Below the pieces are notes generated by a model. That model worked only from the letters and a program-made list of their open reading frames with translations, was not told the origin of the DNA and ran no database searches. A stretch of DNA of 50,007 nucleotides from Rhodospirillaceae bacterium (lineage in GTDB: Bacteria > Pseudomonadota > Alphaproteobacteria > UBA8366), in assembly GCA_002716125.1 (NCBI GenBank), contig PAZH01000086.1:1-50007 (forward strand), in the 5' to 3' direction. Within the stretch, counting starts at the first letter, position 1. Every line of letters starts with the position of its first letter. Positions 16,477-24,487 of this stretch are shown piece by piece. The position numbers and the translations under genes were made by a program.

Positions 16477-17403
16477 CTATGTCGGCCAGCAATCCCGCAG
16501 GATGCCCATGAACGCATTCGCCGCCGGTGTAATAACCCGGTCGCGGCGGCGAATGATCCCCAAGCGTTGTACCGCGCCCGGCCCGCTCAGCGGGCGCGAC
16601 GATACGTTCTCCGGATGTCCTCCTTCGAAATAGGTCGAAGGGACAATCGCGACACCTAAACCTTCGGCAACCAGCTGAAAGGCGGTGGTGAACTGACCGA
16701 CGGTGAAATGAGAATCAAGATCGATACCTGCCGCCAGGGCCGCCGCATCGAGGGTTCGCCGCGCCGCAGCTTCGGTCGGCATAGAGATCAGTCGTTCCCC
16801 CGCCAGCTCCTTTAAGGAGATCGATTTCCGCTGCATCAAACGATGCCCGTTCGGTAGCGCCAGTCGGAACCCATGCTCCCCGAGATGCTCCATCTCCAGC
16901 GGGCCGCCGACGTCCGGTGCGTCGCCGAGACCGAAATCGGCCGACCCGCCGCGCACTTCTTCCAAGACACGCGCTTGGACGCCTTCGCGCAGCTCAACCG
17001 CAACGCTTGGATAGCTCTCCGCAAACCGGCTTATCGCGCCCGGCAGGACGCCGTGGGCAAGCGTCATAAGACTGGCGATAACCACTTGCCCGCGCTCGAC
17101 TTCGGCCAGCTCGCGTACGTTGCGGATGCCCAGCCCCAGGTCGCTGAGAAGACGTTCGGCCATCGGCAAGAATTCTTGCCCCGCCGCCGTTAACGCGACG
17201 CGGCGTGTGGTTCGGGTGAACAAGGCTACACCCAGCATATCCTCCGCTTTACGGACCGTTCGCGTGAGGGTCGGCTGACTGATTCCAAGGTCGGTCGCCG
17301 CCGCCGCGAAATTCCGGTATTGGGCCACCGCGACCAAGGCGCGTAGGTGGCGCGTGCTGAGGTCTAAGCTCGCATCGAAATCGAGCCCAAGTTCGTTCGA
17401 CAT
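16477..17403 (-). CDS. LysR-family transcriptional regulator
   Basis: This is a 308-residue LTTR. The winged helix-turn-helix covers about residues 15-75 (STRHLRALVAVAQYRNFAAA, GISQPTLTRTVRKAE), with the characteristic FTRTTRRVALTAAGQEFL just after. The periplasmic-binding-type effector domain spans roughly 100-300. The gene diverges from the operon at 17564 and shares a 160-base AT-rich intergenic region with it. By the usual LTTR logic it would regulate that operon in response to a pathway intermediate and also repress itself. Confidence 0.93.
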   Translation of the reverse strand: MSNELGLDFDASLDLSTRHLRALVAVAQYRNFAAAATDLGISQPTLTRTVRKAEDMLGVALFTRTTRRVALTAAGQEFLPMAERLLSDLGLGIRNVRELAEVERGQVVIASLMTLAHGVLPGAISRFAESYPSVAVELREGVQARVLEEVRGGSADFGLGDAPDVGGPLEMEHLGEHGFRLALPNGHRLMQRKSISLKELAGERLISMPTEAAARRTLDAAALAAGIDLDSHFTVGQFTTAFQLVAEGLGVAIVPSTYFEGGHPENVSSRPLSGPGAVQRLGIIRRRDRVITPAANAFMGILRDCWPT

Positions 17404-17417
17404 AGCAGAACCTTAAT

Positions 17418-17446
17418 AATACATATATCGTATTAATAATACGTAT
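17418..17446. promoter_or_regulatory. candidate LysR operator in the divergent promoter region
   Basis: An interrupted inverted repeat AATAC-N7-GTATT occupies 17418-17434. Five bases later, at 17439-17446, is the palindrome ATACGTAT. Both lie immediately upstream of the LysR gene, in the AT-rich gap (17404-17563) between it and the operon. LTTR sites are typically T-N11-A dyads of about this size. The position and symmetry are seen; the regulator assignment is inferred. Confidence 0.5.
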
Positions 17447-17563
17447 CGGATAATAATTGCATTAATTAAATTCGCCGCGAATAATTCGTTTCAACAAAGC
17501 CGAAGCATCAAATTGCAAATGCACAAATGAATTCGGTGGGCAGAGATGAGGAGAGAAGACACC

Positions 17564-18619
17564 ATGAGCCTCGCATCAAAACGTTATGAGGTCGAAGACA
17601 TCCTCGCGGCACAGGAATTTTACCACAGCCGCAAATGGACGGATGGCTTGCCGGTCGTTCCGCCAACACCTGATGCCGTTCAGGCCTGTCTCGAGTGGAC
17701 GATGTTGCCGCCGGATCATCTGGTCGGGATCGAACCGGTCCGCGAACGACCGATCACCGCGGAAAAATTGGCGATCAACGCGGTCATGGCCGGTTGCCTG
17801 CCGATGCATTTTCCCGTCGTCGTCGCCACTGTCACCGCGATGCTCCAGGAGCCGTTCCTCGTACACGGCGCCACGGCAAGCACCGGCGGTTGCGCCGTTT
17901 TAATTGTGATCAATGGCCCGGTTCGCGAAGAACTCGGGATGAGCGGCACGTTCAACGCGCTTGGCTCGAGCGATCGAGCGACCACCGTGATCGGCCGAAC
18001 GATCCGTCTCGTGCTTTACAATCTACTGGATGTCCGACCGGGGCAGATCGACCGCGCGACGCTCGGGCATCCCGGCAAGCTCAGCTACTGCATTGCCGAG
18101 GATGAGGAAGACTCGCCCTGGCCGTCCCTCGCCGAAGACCGCGGCATTCCGGCCGAAGCGTCCGCCGTCACAGTGATGGCCGCCCTCGGCCCCCGTCAGT
18201 TTATGAACGAGTGGACGACCAAACCGGAAGAGATTCTCGACACCTATTGTGCCGAGATCAAAGGCAACATGCGCGGCTATTCGATCTATCCCGGCAACTA
18301 CGCCATCGTCATGCCGCCGCAACTCCGCGCACACTTCAAGGCGGCTGGCTGGACCCGGACGGATATCAAAGAATACGTCTTCGAGAACGCCCGCATCTTG
18401 CGCAAAGAGTGGGCCGAAGTCGGCAAAGGCAATGTCGTCGGCAGCCGCGGCGAGCAAGAATATCCCGCATTGCCGGACCCGGACCATCTGCTGTTGATCG
18501 CCGCGGGTGGCCCCGCCGGCGGATTCGGCTCGGTCATCCCGCCGTGGCTCGGACATAAGAGCCGTGCGGTCACGGTCGCCATCGGCGCCTGCCTCGACTG
18601 CGAGCCGCCCGCAAACTAA
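17564..18619 (+). CDS. unknown 351-residue protein, first gene of the selenoprotein operon
   Basis: I do not recognise a characterised family. It appears to be a globular alpha/beta protein with glycine-rich turns: KWTDGLPVVPPTPDAV near 24-39, ATASTGGCAVLIVINGP, GMSGTFNALGSSDRATTVIG, and IAAGGPAGGFGSVIPPW near the C-terminus. It ends in GACLDCEPP with a CxxC pair at 343-346, which could be redox-active. The start is ATG 17564, with GGAGAG about 8 bases upstream. Thirty bases separate it from the selenoprotein gene, so a shared transcript is very likely. From memory, proteins like this sit beside UGSC proteins in other genomes, but I cannot verify that here. A role in the same reaction as the selenoprotein, as partner or substrate-binding subunit, is inference. 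Confidence 0.75.
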   Translation: MSLASKRYEVEDILAAQEFYHSRKWTDGLPVVPPTPDAVQACLEWTMLPPDHLVGIEPVRERPITAEKLAINAVMAGCLPMHFPVVVATVTAMLQEPFLVHGATASTGGCAVLIVINGPVREELGMSGTFNALGSSDRATTVIGRTIRLVLYNLLDVRPGQIDRATLGHPGKLSYCIAEDEEDSPWPSLAEDRGIPAEASAVTVMAALGPRQFMNEWTTKPEEILDTYCAEIKGNMRGYSIYPGNYAIVMPPQLRAHFKAAGWTRTDIKEYVFENARILRKEWAEVGKGNVVGSRGEQEYPALPDPDHLLLIAAGGPAGGFGSVIPPWLGHKSRAVTVAIGACLDCEPPAN

Positions 18620-18635
18620 ATCCGTTTTAAGCGAC

Positions 18636-18642
18636 AGAGAGG
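18636..18642 (+). promoter_or_regulatory. Shine-Dalgarno AGAGAGG of the selenoprotein gene
   Basis: AGAGAGG ends 7 bases before ATG 18650. It shows that the frame leading into the TGA is actively translated, so the N-terminal part is not a stray reading frame. Confidence 0.7.
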
Positions 18643-18649
18643 AAATCGA

Positions 18650-19180
18650 ATGAGCCTTGAAATCTTAGACCCGACCCACGAGGGCGACAGCGGGAGCTTC
18701 GCGCTCGCGTCCCGTCTCTCAGCGCTCGACGGCGCGACCGTGGGCATCATTTCGAACGGGAAGAAGAACACGATTCCGTTCTTTAACGCGTTCGAAGACG
18801 AGCTGCGGACGAAATTCGGCGTCGCCGAAGTCGTCCGGACCGTCAAGTCCAACTACAGTGCCCCCGCCGACGCCCATCTCGTTGAAGAAGCGGAGAACTG
18901 GGACGCGGTGATCGCCGGCATCGGCGACTGAGGCAGTTGCTCTTCGTGCAGTTTGCATGACGCAGTGATTGGCGAAAAAATCGGCAAGCCCTCTGTCGGC
19001 ATCATGACGACGAAATTCGTCAGCGCCGCGGAATTGATGGCTCGTGTTTTGGGTGCCGACGGTTACCCCTTCGTGGTCATCGACCATCCGATCAGCAGTG
19101 CATCGGATGCGACGATCGACACGTGGGCGCGACAGGCTGCCCGCGAAAGCATGGACCTCCTCATCGGCGCGAACCGTTAA
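18650..19180 (+). CDS. UGSC-family selenoprotein, in-frame TGA read as selenocysteine
   Basis: The gene encodes 176 residues if TGA at 18929-18931 is read as selenocysteine. Codons 1-93 read MSLEILDPT...GIGD; after the TGA the same frame continues GSCSSCSLHDAVIGEK and on to TAA at 19178. This gives GD-U94-G-S-C97-S-S-C100, the hallmark of the UGSC (seleno)protein family, first noticed in marine metagenomes and known also with cysteine in place of selenocysteine. The segments before (a Rossmann-like beta-alpha unit, VGIISNGKKN, then WDAVIAGIGD) and after (KPSVGIMTTKFVSAAELMAR) form one continuous domain. A SECIS-like hairpin follows the TGA. A thiol/selenol redox role is likely, but the reaction is unknown. 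Automatic callers would report two short hypothetical proteins at 18650-18931 and 18953-19180. Confidence 0.9.
18929..18931 (+). other. selenocysteine TGA codon
   Basis: TGA lies in the frame of the UGSC gene at codon 94, flanked by GGC GAC before and GGC AGT TGC after (Gly-Asp-U-Gly-Ser-Cys). In cysteine homologues of this family this position is Cys. Continuation of a conserved domain in the same frame on both sides argues for recoding rather than termination. Confidence 0.88.
18936..18966 (+). promoter_or_regulatory. bacterial SECIS-like hairpin
   Basis: The lower stem GUUGC (18936-18940) pairs with GCAGU (18962-18966). The upper stem UCGUGCA (18944-18950) pairs with UGCAUGA (18954-18960), with one G-U pair. 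The internal loop is UCU opposite C, and the apical loop is GUU (18951-18953). The loop begins 19 bases after the UGA and its first base is G. Both features fit published bacterial SECIS models as I recall them: a G in the first two loop positions, and about 16-37 nt from UGA to loop. The hairpin lies inside the coding sequence, as required in bacteria. Confidence 0.75.
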
Positions 19181-19184
19181 ACGA

Positions 19185-20357
19185 ATGACGGACGCTGCCA
19201 ACCAAGGCGGCCCGCTCGCCGGCTACAAGATCATTGAGATCGCCGGTATCGGGCCGTCGCCGCTCTGTTGTTCGCTCTTGGCGGACATGGGCGCTAACGT
19301 CATCCGGATCGACCGCAAAGGTCCAACCGGCCTCGGTTTTGAATACGCGGGGCCGAAGGCGGACATCCGCCGCCGCGGCCGCCCTTCCGTCGCGGTCGAC
19401 CTCAAGCATCCCGAGGGCGTAGAGACCGTCCTGCGTTTGGTCGAAAGTGCCGACGCAATCGTCGATCCGATGCGGCCCGGCGTGATGGAACGGCTCGGCC
19501 TTGGGCCCGACGCCTGTATGGCACGGAATCCGCGGTTGATATACGGCCGCATGACGGGTTGGGGCCAAACGGGGCCGCTCGCGGACGTCGCCGGACACGA
19601 CATCAACTATATTTCCCTGTCGGGGGTGCTGCATGCCATCGGCACCAAGGAACGCCCGGTCCCACCGCTCAACGTCATCGGCGATATGGGTGGCGGCGCG
19701 ATGTTCCTGGCCATGGGCCTCCTCGCCGGCCTGCTCGAAGCCAAGAATTCCGGTCAAGGCCAGGTCGTCGACATCGCCATGACGGAAGGTTCGGCCTATC
19801 TCGCCATGGCCTGTTTCGGCCTTGCGTCCTCCGGACATTGGAAGGACGAACGCGAGAGCAACCCGCTCGATGGCGGCGCCCCGTTCTGGCGCTGCTATGA
19901 AACGAAGGACGGCAAGCATATCTCGCTCGGCTGCGTCGAAGAGAAATTCTACAACCTCCTGATGGAGACGCTCGACATAGACCCGGCATCGCTGCCGCCC
20001 CAGCTCGAGCCGGAAAGCTGGCCGGAAATCATCGCGCTACTGGATGCCAAGTTCGCGGAAAAGACGCGCGACGAGTGGTGCGAGATCATGGAAGGCACCG
20101 ATATCTGTTTCGCACCGGTCCTGAGCTTCAGCGAAGCGCCCCATCATCCGCACAACAAGGCTCGCGGCAGTTTCGTCGAGGTCGACGGCATCATGCAGCC
20201 AGGGCCCGCGCCGCGTTTCAGTCGCACGCCTGGGAGCGTGAAGTTCGGCCCGCCCGAGTTTGGCGCGCAGACGGAGGAAGTTCTCTCCGCCTGGGGATTC
20301 TCCGACCAAGACATCTCAGATCTGAAAGCGGCGGACGCGATCGGTCGCGAGGAATGA
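19185..20357 (+). CDS. alpha-methylacyl-CoA racemase-like protein (CaiB/BaiF family III)
   Basis: This 390-residue protein has the family III CoA-transferase fold, but its active-site residues match 2-methylacyl-CoA racemases: H138 in GHDINY, D167 in IGDMGGG and E252 in the VEEKFY segment. SNPLDGGAPFW is also racemase-like. It would interconvert 2R and 2S epimers of a branched acyl-CoA. Its ATG lies four bases after the selenoprotein stop and no Shine-Dalgarno sequence is visible there, so translation may depend on ribosomes arriving from the selenoprotein gene. The stop overlaps the next gene by ATGA. Confidence 0.88.
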   Translation: MTDAANQGGPLAGYKIIEIAGIGPSPLCCSLLADMGANVIRIDRKGPTGLGFEYAGPKADIRRRGRPSVAVDLKHPEGVETVLRLVESADAIVDPMRPGVMERLGLGPDACMARNPRLIYGRMTGWGQTGPLADVAGHDINYISLSGVLHAIGTKERPVPPLNVIGDMGGGAMFLAMGLLAGLLEAKNSGQGQVVDIAMTEGSAYLAMACFGLASSGHWKDERESNPLDGGAPFWRCYETKDGKHISLGCVEEKFYNLLMETLDIDPASLPPQLEPESWPEIIALLDAKFAEKTRDEWCEIMEGTDICFAPVLSFSEAPHHPHNKARGSFVEVDGIMQPGPAPRFSRTPGSVKFGPPEFGAQTEEVLSAWGFSDQDISDLKAADAIGREE

Positions 20358-21592
20358 GCCAGAACGCCATATTGGGCGGCATCCGTGTTCTCGACCTGTC
20401 GCAGTACTTGGTCGGCCCGCACTGCACCTTGCTGCTGTCCGGCATGGGGGCGGAAGTCATCCGGATCGATAACCCGCATAGCGGCGATTCGTTGTCGGGG
20501 GCCCCGGTGTTCTATGGCAAGGATGGGCCCACGATCCAAAAACGCGACGAGAGCGATATCGGGATCGCGTTCCTGAAACGCAAGCGCGGTAAAAAATCGA
20601 TCACACTCGACCTGAAGTCCGAAGAAGGCCACGCGCTCTTCCTTCGATTGGTCGAGCACGCAGACGTCGTCGTCGAAAATTTCACCGTCGGCGTTACCGA
20701 ACGCCTGAAGATCGACTGGCCGGCCCTGCGCAAGATCAATCCGAAGCTCGTGTATTGCTCCATCACCGGATACGGTGCCACCGGCCCGGACGCGAAACGC
20801 CGCGCCTACGATCTGACGACGCAGGCCATGTCCGGTTTGATGAGCGTCACCGGACATCCCGGCAATCCACCAACGAAAGCCGGCACGCCGATGGGCGATA
20901 CGATCTCGGCCGGCTTCGCCTTCTCCGCCATCCTCGGCGCGCTGTTTCACCGCGAACGCACCGGCGAAGGGCAACATATCGACATCTCGATGACCGACGT
21001 TCTTTTCTCGCTCATTTTCGACGAAGCCCTCGACATCTACGAAGATCTCGGCATGCCGTTTCAGCAAGGCAACCGCATCATGCGTTTCTCGCCTTTCAAT
21101 GCGTATCCGACGCAGGACGGTTGGCTGGTGATCGGGATCGGCCATGACGCCATGTGGCGCGCGCTGTGCGGTTTAATCGGCCGCGAAGACCTGGGCGAGC
21201 ATGCGGACTGGGGACGGATGGATTGGCGGGTCGAACACAACGACCAAGTCGACGCCGTTGTCGCGGAGTGGACGAAGACCCGCACAACAGAAGACGCCGT
21301 CTCTTTGTTAGAAGCGGATGGCATCGTCGCCAGCCCGGTCCAAAACATCGACGACTTGCTCAATTGGCCGCACCTCAAAGCGCGCGGCATGATCGATACT
21401 GTTTCGCACCCGACACTGGGCGAGCTTCCCGGCCTGAAGGCTGCTGGTTTCCCGCTAAAATTCAGCGCGGTCGAGACCGGTTACGAAGGCACGGCGGCGC
21501 CGAGCGGCACGCATAATGCCGAAGTCTTTCGGGATTTGCTCGGCCTCGACGAGAATGAGGTGGCAGACCTCGCGCGGCGATCCGTGATCTAG
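20354..21592 (+). CDS. CaiB/BaiF family III CoA transferase
   Basis: This 412-residue protein is related to formyl-CoA:oxalate CoA-transferase. RVLDLSQYLVGPHCTLLLSGMGAEVIRI forms the N-terminal Rossmann start, and the catalytic aspartate that carries the acyl anhydride is D182 in PMGDTISAG. GEGQHIDISMTD is another family signature. Unlike the preceding racemase-like gene, it lacks the GHDINY histidine motif. The two therefore probably act in sequence, with CoA activation of an acid and then epimerisation, or the reverse. It is the last gene of the selenoprotein operon, coupled to the racemase by a four-base ATGA overlap. The substrate acid is unknown. Confidence 0.9.
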   Translation: MSQNAILGGIRVLDLSQYLVGPHCTLLLSGMGAEVIRIDNPHSGDSLSGAPVFYGKDGPTIQKRDESDIGIAFLKRKRGKKSITLDLKSEEGHALFLRLVEHADVVVENFTVGVTERLKIDWPALRKINPKLVYCSITGYGATGPDAKRRAYDLTTQAMSGLMSVTGHPGNPPTKAGTPMGDTISAGFAFSAILGALFHRERTGEGQHIDISMTDVLFSLIFDEALDIYEDLGMPFQQGNRIMRFSPFNAYPTQDGWLVIGIGHDAMWRALCGLIGREDLGEHADWGRMDWRVEHNDQVDAVVAEWTKTRTTEDAVSLLEADGIVASPVQNIDDLLNWPHLKARGMIDTVSHPTLGELPGLKAAGFPLKFSAVETGYEGTAAPSGTHNAEVFRDLLGLDENEVADLARRSVI

Positions 21593-21593
21593 A

Positions 21594-23168
21594 TCATTCG
21601 GGGCGCAATAACGTCTCGGCCGCACTTTCGCGCAAATTTACCATTGCCGTGTAGAGCGGATCGTCCTGCAAGACACCGGTCTCCATGGCGTCGACGAGGC
21701 CACCCCAGAACGAGCCTTCGTCGAACGGTTTCCAGAAAGTGTAGCTCGAGTCCGGCAAAAGCCGGCAATCGCAAACCGCTTGTCGGTAATAAAGATCGTT
21801 CGCCACCAAGGCGCGCGCGACTTGCGCGGAGGTCAGGCGAAGCGCCGCGGCATCATTCAACGCCCCGCGGTATTCTTCGATGGAACCGGGCGTCACGTCG
21901 AAGCCGCAGCCGGAATAGAACCCATTCCCCCCCAACAAGACCGGAACGCCAAAGCCGGCAAACTCCAGACCCGCCTTCCCATTGATCGTCACTACGAAAG
22001 ACGCAACATCGGGAAACGTCGCCGTGTTCAAATCTTCCGGCACGAGATGAATATGGGCGTACTCGTTCGCAAGCGCTGCGATGCGCTCGGCTGGTTCTCG
22101 GTCGTCGGTGTAATGATGGTCGTAAGGGTGCAGCTTGAAGAGCCAATCGACCTCTTGCTGGCCGACGGCAACATCGAGTGTGTGCAGAAACCATTCATGA
22201 TAATCGTCGAAGATCATCCGGGGCGTGTGATGGGTCGCATCCGAAAACGCATGAAGCATCACGAGACCCTTCGGGCGCGCGGTTTCAAGCCCCATGCGGG
22301 CGCAAAATTCGTCAACCGATTGGGTCGGCCGGTCCGGGGCGTAGCTCTCTTCGTTGAGGAATTGAAATTCGTTCTCCGACCCGCCGACCCGCCGCAACAG
22401 TGTCTGTTTCCCAATCTCGACAGCTTTGTCGCCATCAGCGGCCATCAGCGAGTCGACGTCGTCCGGTTGCACACGAAAAATAACATCCATGACTTTATCG
22501 AGGCTTTCGCGGCGCTGAATCCGCATCCCTTTCCCGCCGAACCGCGTATAGACGGAACTTCCCGCCTTTGCCGCCATACGCGCGAGAACGCCAAAGCGCG
22601 AATACACCGTATGTCCGAGGACGACAGCGCCGACATCCAACGCGCCCAGCAGGCGCTCATACAGCGTGCAATAATTCACCAATAGAATGAGATAGGCTTT
22701 CAGATCGTCGTCAAACGCCCGGATCGTAATCCGGCGCGTCTCGCGGACATAGGTGTCGTAGATCAGATCGCCAACGGGAATGCCGTTAATCTGAATCGCC
22801 AGCAGGCGCTTTCGCAATTCCACATCTGACGTGTTTTCAAGATGCCGAATAACGGCAGCGGCCACCGGCGACGCTTCCTTCGCGGCCTCGTCGCGTACAT
22901 AGGTTATGCCATCGACACCGAAACTCTTGGCCGTGAGAACGGCTTTCGAATCCTGTTCGCTGGAAATCAATGCCCAAATTTTGAACCCATGGGTCAATTC
23001 GAGATATTTAGCGATGATCAGATTGCCGAGGTAGTAGACCGGATGATCGACCATCATATCCACGACAACATGCCGCGCCGATAAATCCGCGCCCAAGCTC
23101 GAGGCCGTCTGCCAAAATCGACGGCTCCGCAGAACGGTATCTTCGAATGTCGCCGATCTCTCGCTCAA
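21594..23168 (-). CDS. surface-polysaccharide biosynthesis protein, possible glycosyltransferase
   Basis: This soluble protein has about 524 residues and two Rossmann-like halves. The C-terminal half has WLFKLHPYDHHYTDD, then INGKAGLEFAGFGVPVLLGGNGFYSGCGF, which resemble the capsule-type transferases (KpsC/KpsS and CDP-glycerol transferase relatives), where similar His and Gly-rich segments bind a nucleotide sugar or phosphate. I favour TTG 23168, 8 bases after a good GGAGGGAG, over GTG 23219. It diverges from a CMP-sugar synthetase-like gene 133 bases away, which supports a glycan role. The exact sugar and acceptor are unknown. Confidence 0.7.
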   Translation of the reverse strand: MSERSATFEDTVLRSRRFWQTASSLGADLSARHVVVDMMVDHPVYYLGNLIIAKYLELTHGFKIWALISSEQDSKAVLTAKSFGVDGITYVRDEAAKEASPVAAAVIRHLENTSDVELRKRLLAIQINGIPVGDLIYDTYVRETRRITIRAFDDDLKAYLILLVNYCTLYERLLGALDVGAVVLGHTVYSRFGVLARMAAKAGSSVYTRFGGKGMRIQRRESLDKVMDVIFRVQPDDVDSLMAADGDKAVEIGKQTLLRRVGGSENEFQFLNEESYAPDRPTQSVDEFCARMGLETARPKGLVMLHAFSDATHHTPRMIFDDYHEWFLHTLDVAVGQQEVDWLFKLHPYDHHYTDDREPAERIAALANEYAHIHLVPEDLNTATFPDVASFVVTINGKAGLEFAGFGVPVLLGGNGFYSGCGFDVTPGSIEEYRGALNDAAALRLTSAQVARALVANDLYYRQAVCDCRLLPDSSYTFWKPFDEGSFWGGLVDAMETGVLQDDPLYTAMVNLRESAAETLLRPE

Positions 23169-23301
23169 TGGACAAACTCCCTCCACGCGCAGGCGCTGGC
23201 CCAATATGCAATACAACACCCGCCATCACCACGTTTGGGTCGCACGAATTACCAAAATCGTCCAATATGTATGCCAACGTGCAACCGGAACGGTTTATCA
23301 C

Positions 23302-24066
23302 ATGACGTCAGGCGAGCTCTCGATTTATGGATTGATCCCCGCGCGATGCGGCTCGAAGCGCGTGCCGGATAAGAATATCCGAAGATTGAACCATCACCCG
23401 TTAATGGCCTACGCCATCCGTAGTGCAATCGACTCTGGAATTTTCGACTCTGTGATCGTTTCGACCGATTCCGAAGCCTATGCGGATATCGCCCGGCACT
23501 ACGGCGCGGAAGTGCCGTTTCTTCGTCCAACCGAACTCGCCGGCGATAAATCTCCAGACATCCAATGGATCGAACATCTCCTATCTTCCCTCAAGGACGA
23601 TGGGCGGGCACCGGACTGTTTTTCAATTCTCCGGCCGACGAGTCCCTTCCGACAGGCCGATACAATTCAACGCGCTTGGTCGCAATTTCAGGCGACCGAG
23701 GGCATCGACTCCTTGCGTGCGGTCGAACCTTGCGGACAGCATCCGGGCAAAATGTGGTCGATCAACGGCCCTCTGATGTCGCCGATCCTGCCTTATGCGC
23801 TGGACGGCACGCCGTGGCACTCGAATCAATATGCGGCTTTGCCGGAAATCTATGTCCAAAACGCGAGCCTGGAAATCGCCTGGTCGCGGGTGGTTCTCGA
23901 CGGAGGTTCGATCGCGGGCAACGTCATCGCCCCGTTCCTGACACACGGCTCGGAAGGGGTCGACGTCAACGCCGAGGCTGACTGGTGGTATGCCGAATAT
24001 TTGGTGGAAAATGAAAAAGCGGAGTTACCGAATATATCGATCCTGCCCTATACCGAGAGCCCTTAG
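23302..24066 (+). CDS. neuA: CMP-N-acylneuraminate cytidylyltransferase-like protein
   Basis: This is a 254-residue nucleotidyltransferase of the CMP-sialic-acid/CMP-KDO synthetase type. The N-terminal motif IPARCGSKRVPDKNIRRL binds CTP, VIVSTDSEAYADIA is conserved, and ILRPTSPFR near residue 110 is the LRPTSPLR signature of NeuA/PseF/LgaF proteins. It would activate a nonulosonic acid (sialic, legionaminic or pseudaminic) with CTP. No synthase (NeuB/PseI) is next to it, and the partner gene is the divergent glycan protein. Flagellin or surface-glycan modification is the likely use. The start ATG 23302 has a weak GGAA upstream. Confidence 0.85.
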   Translation: MTSGELSIYGLIPARCGSKRVPDKNIRRLNHHPLMAYAIRSAIDSGIFDSVIVSTDSEAYADIARHYGAEVPFLRPTELAGDKSPDIQWIEHLLSSLKDDGRAPDCFSILRPTSPFRQADTIQRAWSQFQATEGIDSLRAVEPCGQHPGKMWSINGPLMSPILPYALDGTPWHSNQYAALPEIYVQNASLEIAWSRVVLDGGSIAGNVIAPFLTHGSEGVDVNAEADWWYAEYLVENEKAELPNISILPYTESP

Positions 24067-24091
24067 AATCCGGCCGTCTTAATCTCTAGAT

Positions 24092-24337
24092 TTATTCCGC
24101 GACGCTCGGCTTGAAGGCCTGATCGAAATAATTCATCGCAACTGCGATCAAACGGCTTCTGTGAACCGGATCGCGGCGTTCGTTTTGTGTCGGCTCGACA
24201 CCAGCAACAAGTGCCGCTTCCAGCATTTTAGCGAGCGTCTCGTTTCCTGCGTGGCACGCGATCCGTTGCGCGGTCAGCACGTCGTCGATGGTCCGTCGGC
24301 GCTCGTGCCTTCTTTGATGATGTTCGTCCGACGCCAT
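24092..24337 (-). CDS. small unknown protein, 81 residues
   Basis: This short, hydrophilic, helical protein begins MASDEHHQRRHERRRTIDDV and continues with LTAQRIACHAGNETLAKMLEAALVAG. I chose ATG 24337, five bases after GGTGAGG; the in-frame extension to 24373 has no site. No family is recognised. It sits between two larger genes and is preceded by an AT-rich stretch (24374-24480) that could hold its promoter. Confidence 0.55.
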   Translation of the reverse strand: MASDEHHQRRHERRRTIDDVLTAQRIACHAGNETLAKMLEAALVAGVEPTQNERRDPVHRSRLIAVAMNYFDQAFKPSVAE

Positions 24338-24487
24338 GAGCGCCTCACCCCCAACAATTTCGAATGAGCGCACTATTATCCACAGACCTTACGCAACCCT
24401 GACCAACCCGTGAACAAACCATTAACAAACGTCAAAAATCAACAATATTTAGAAATACTTACTGATTCGACACAAAATATATGGACA

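Noticed and set aside
18929..18931. TGA as a normal stop ending a 93-residue protein
   Set aside because: The same frame continues into a conserved GSCSSC context and domain, with a SECIS-like hairpin after it.
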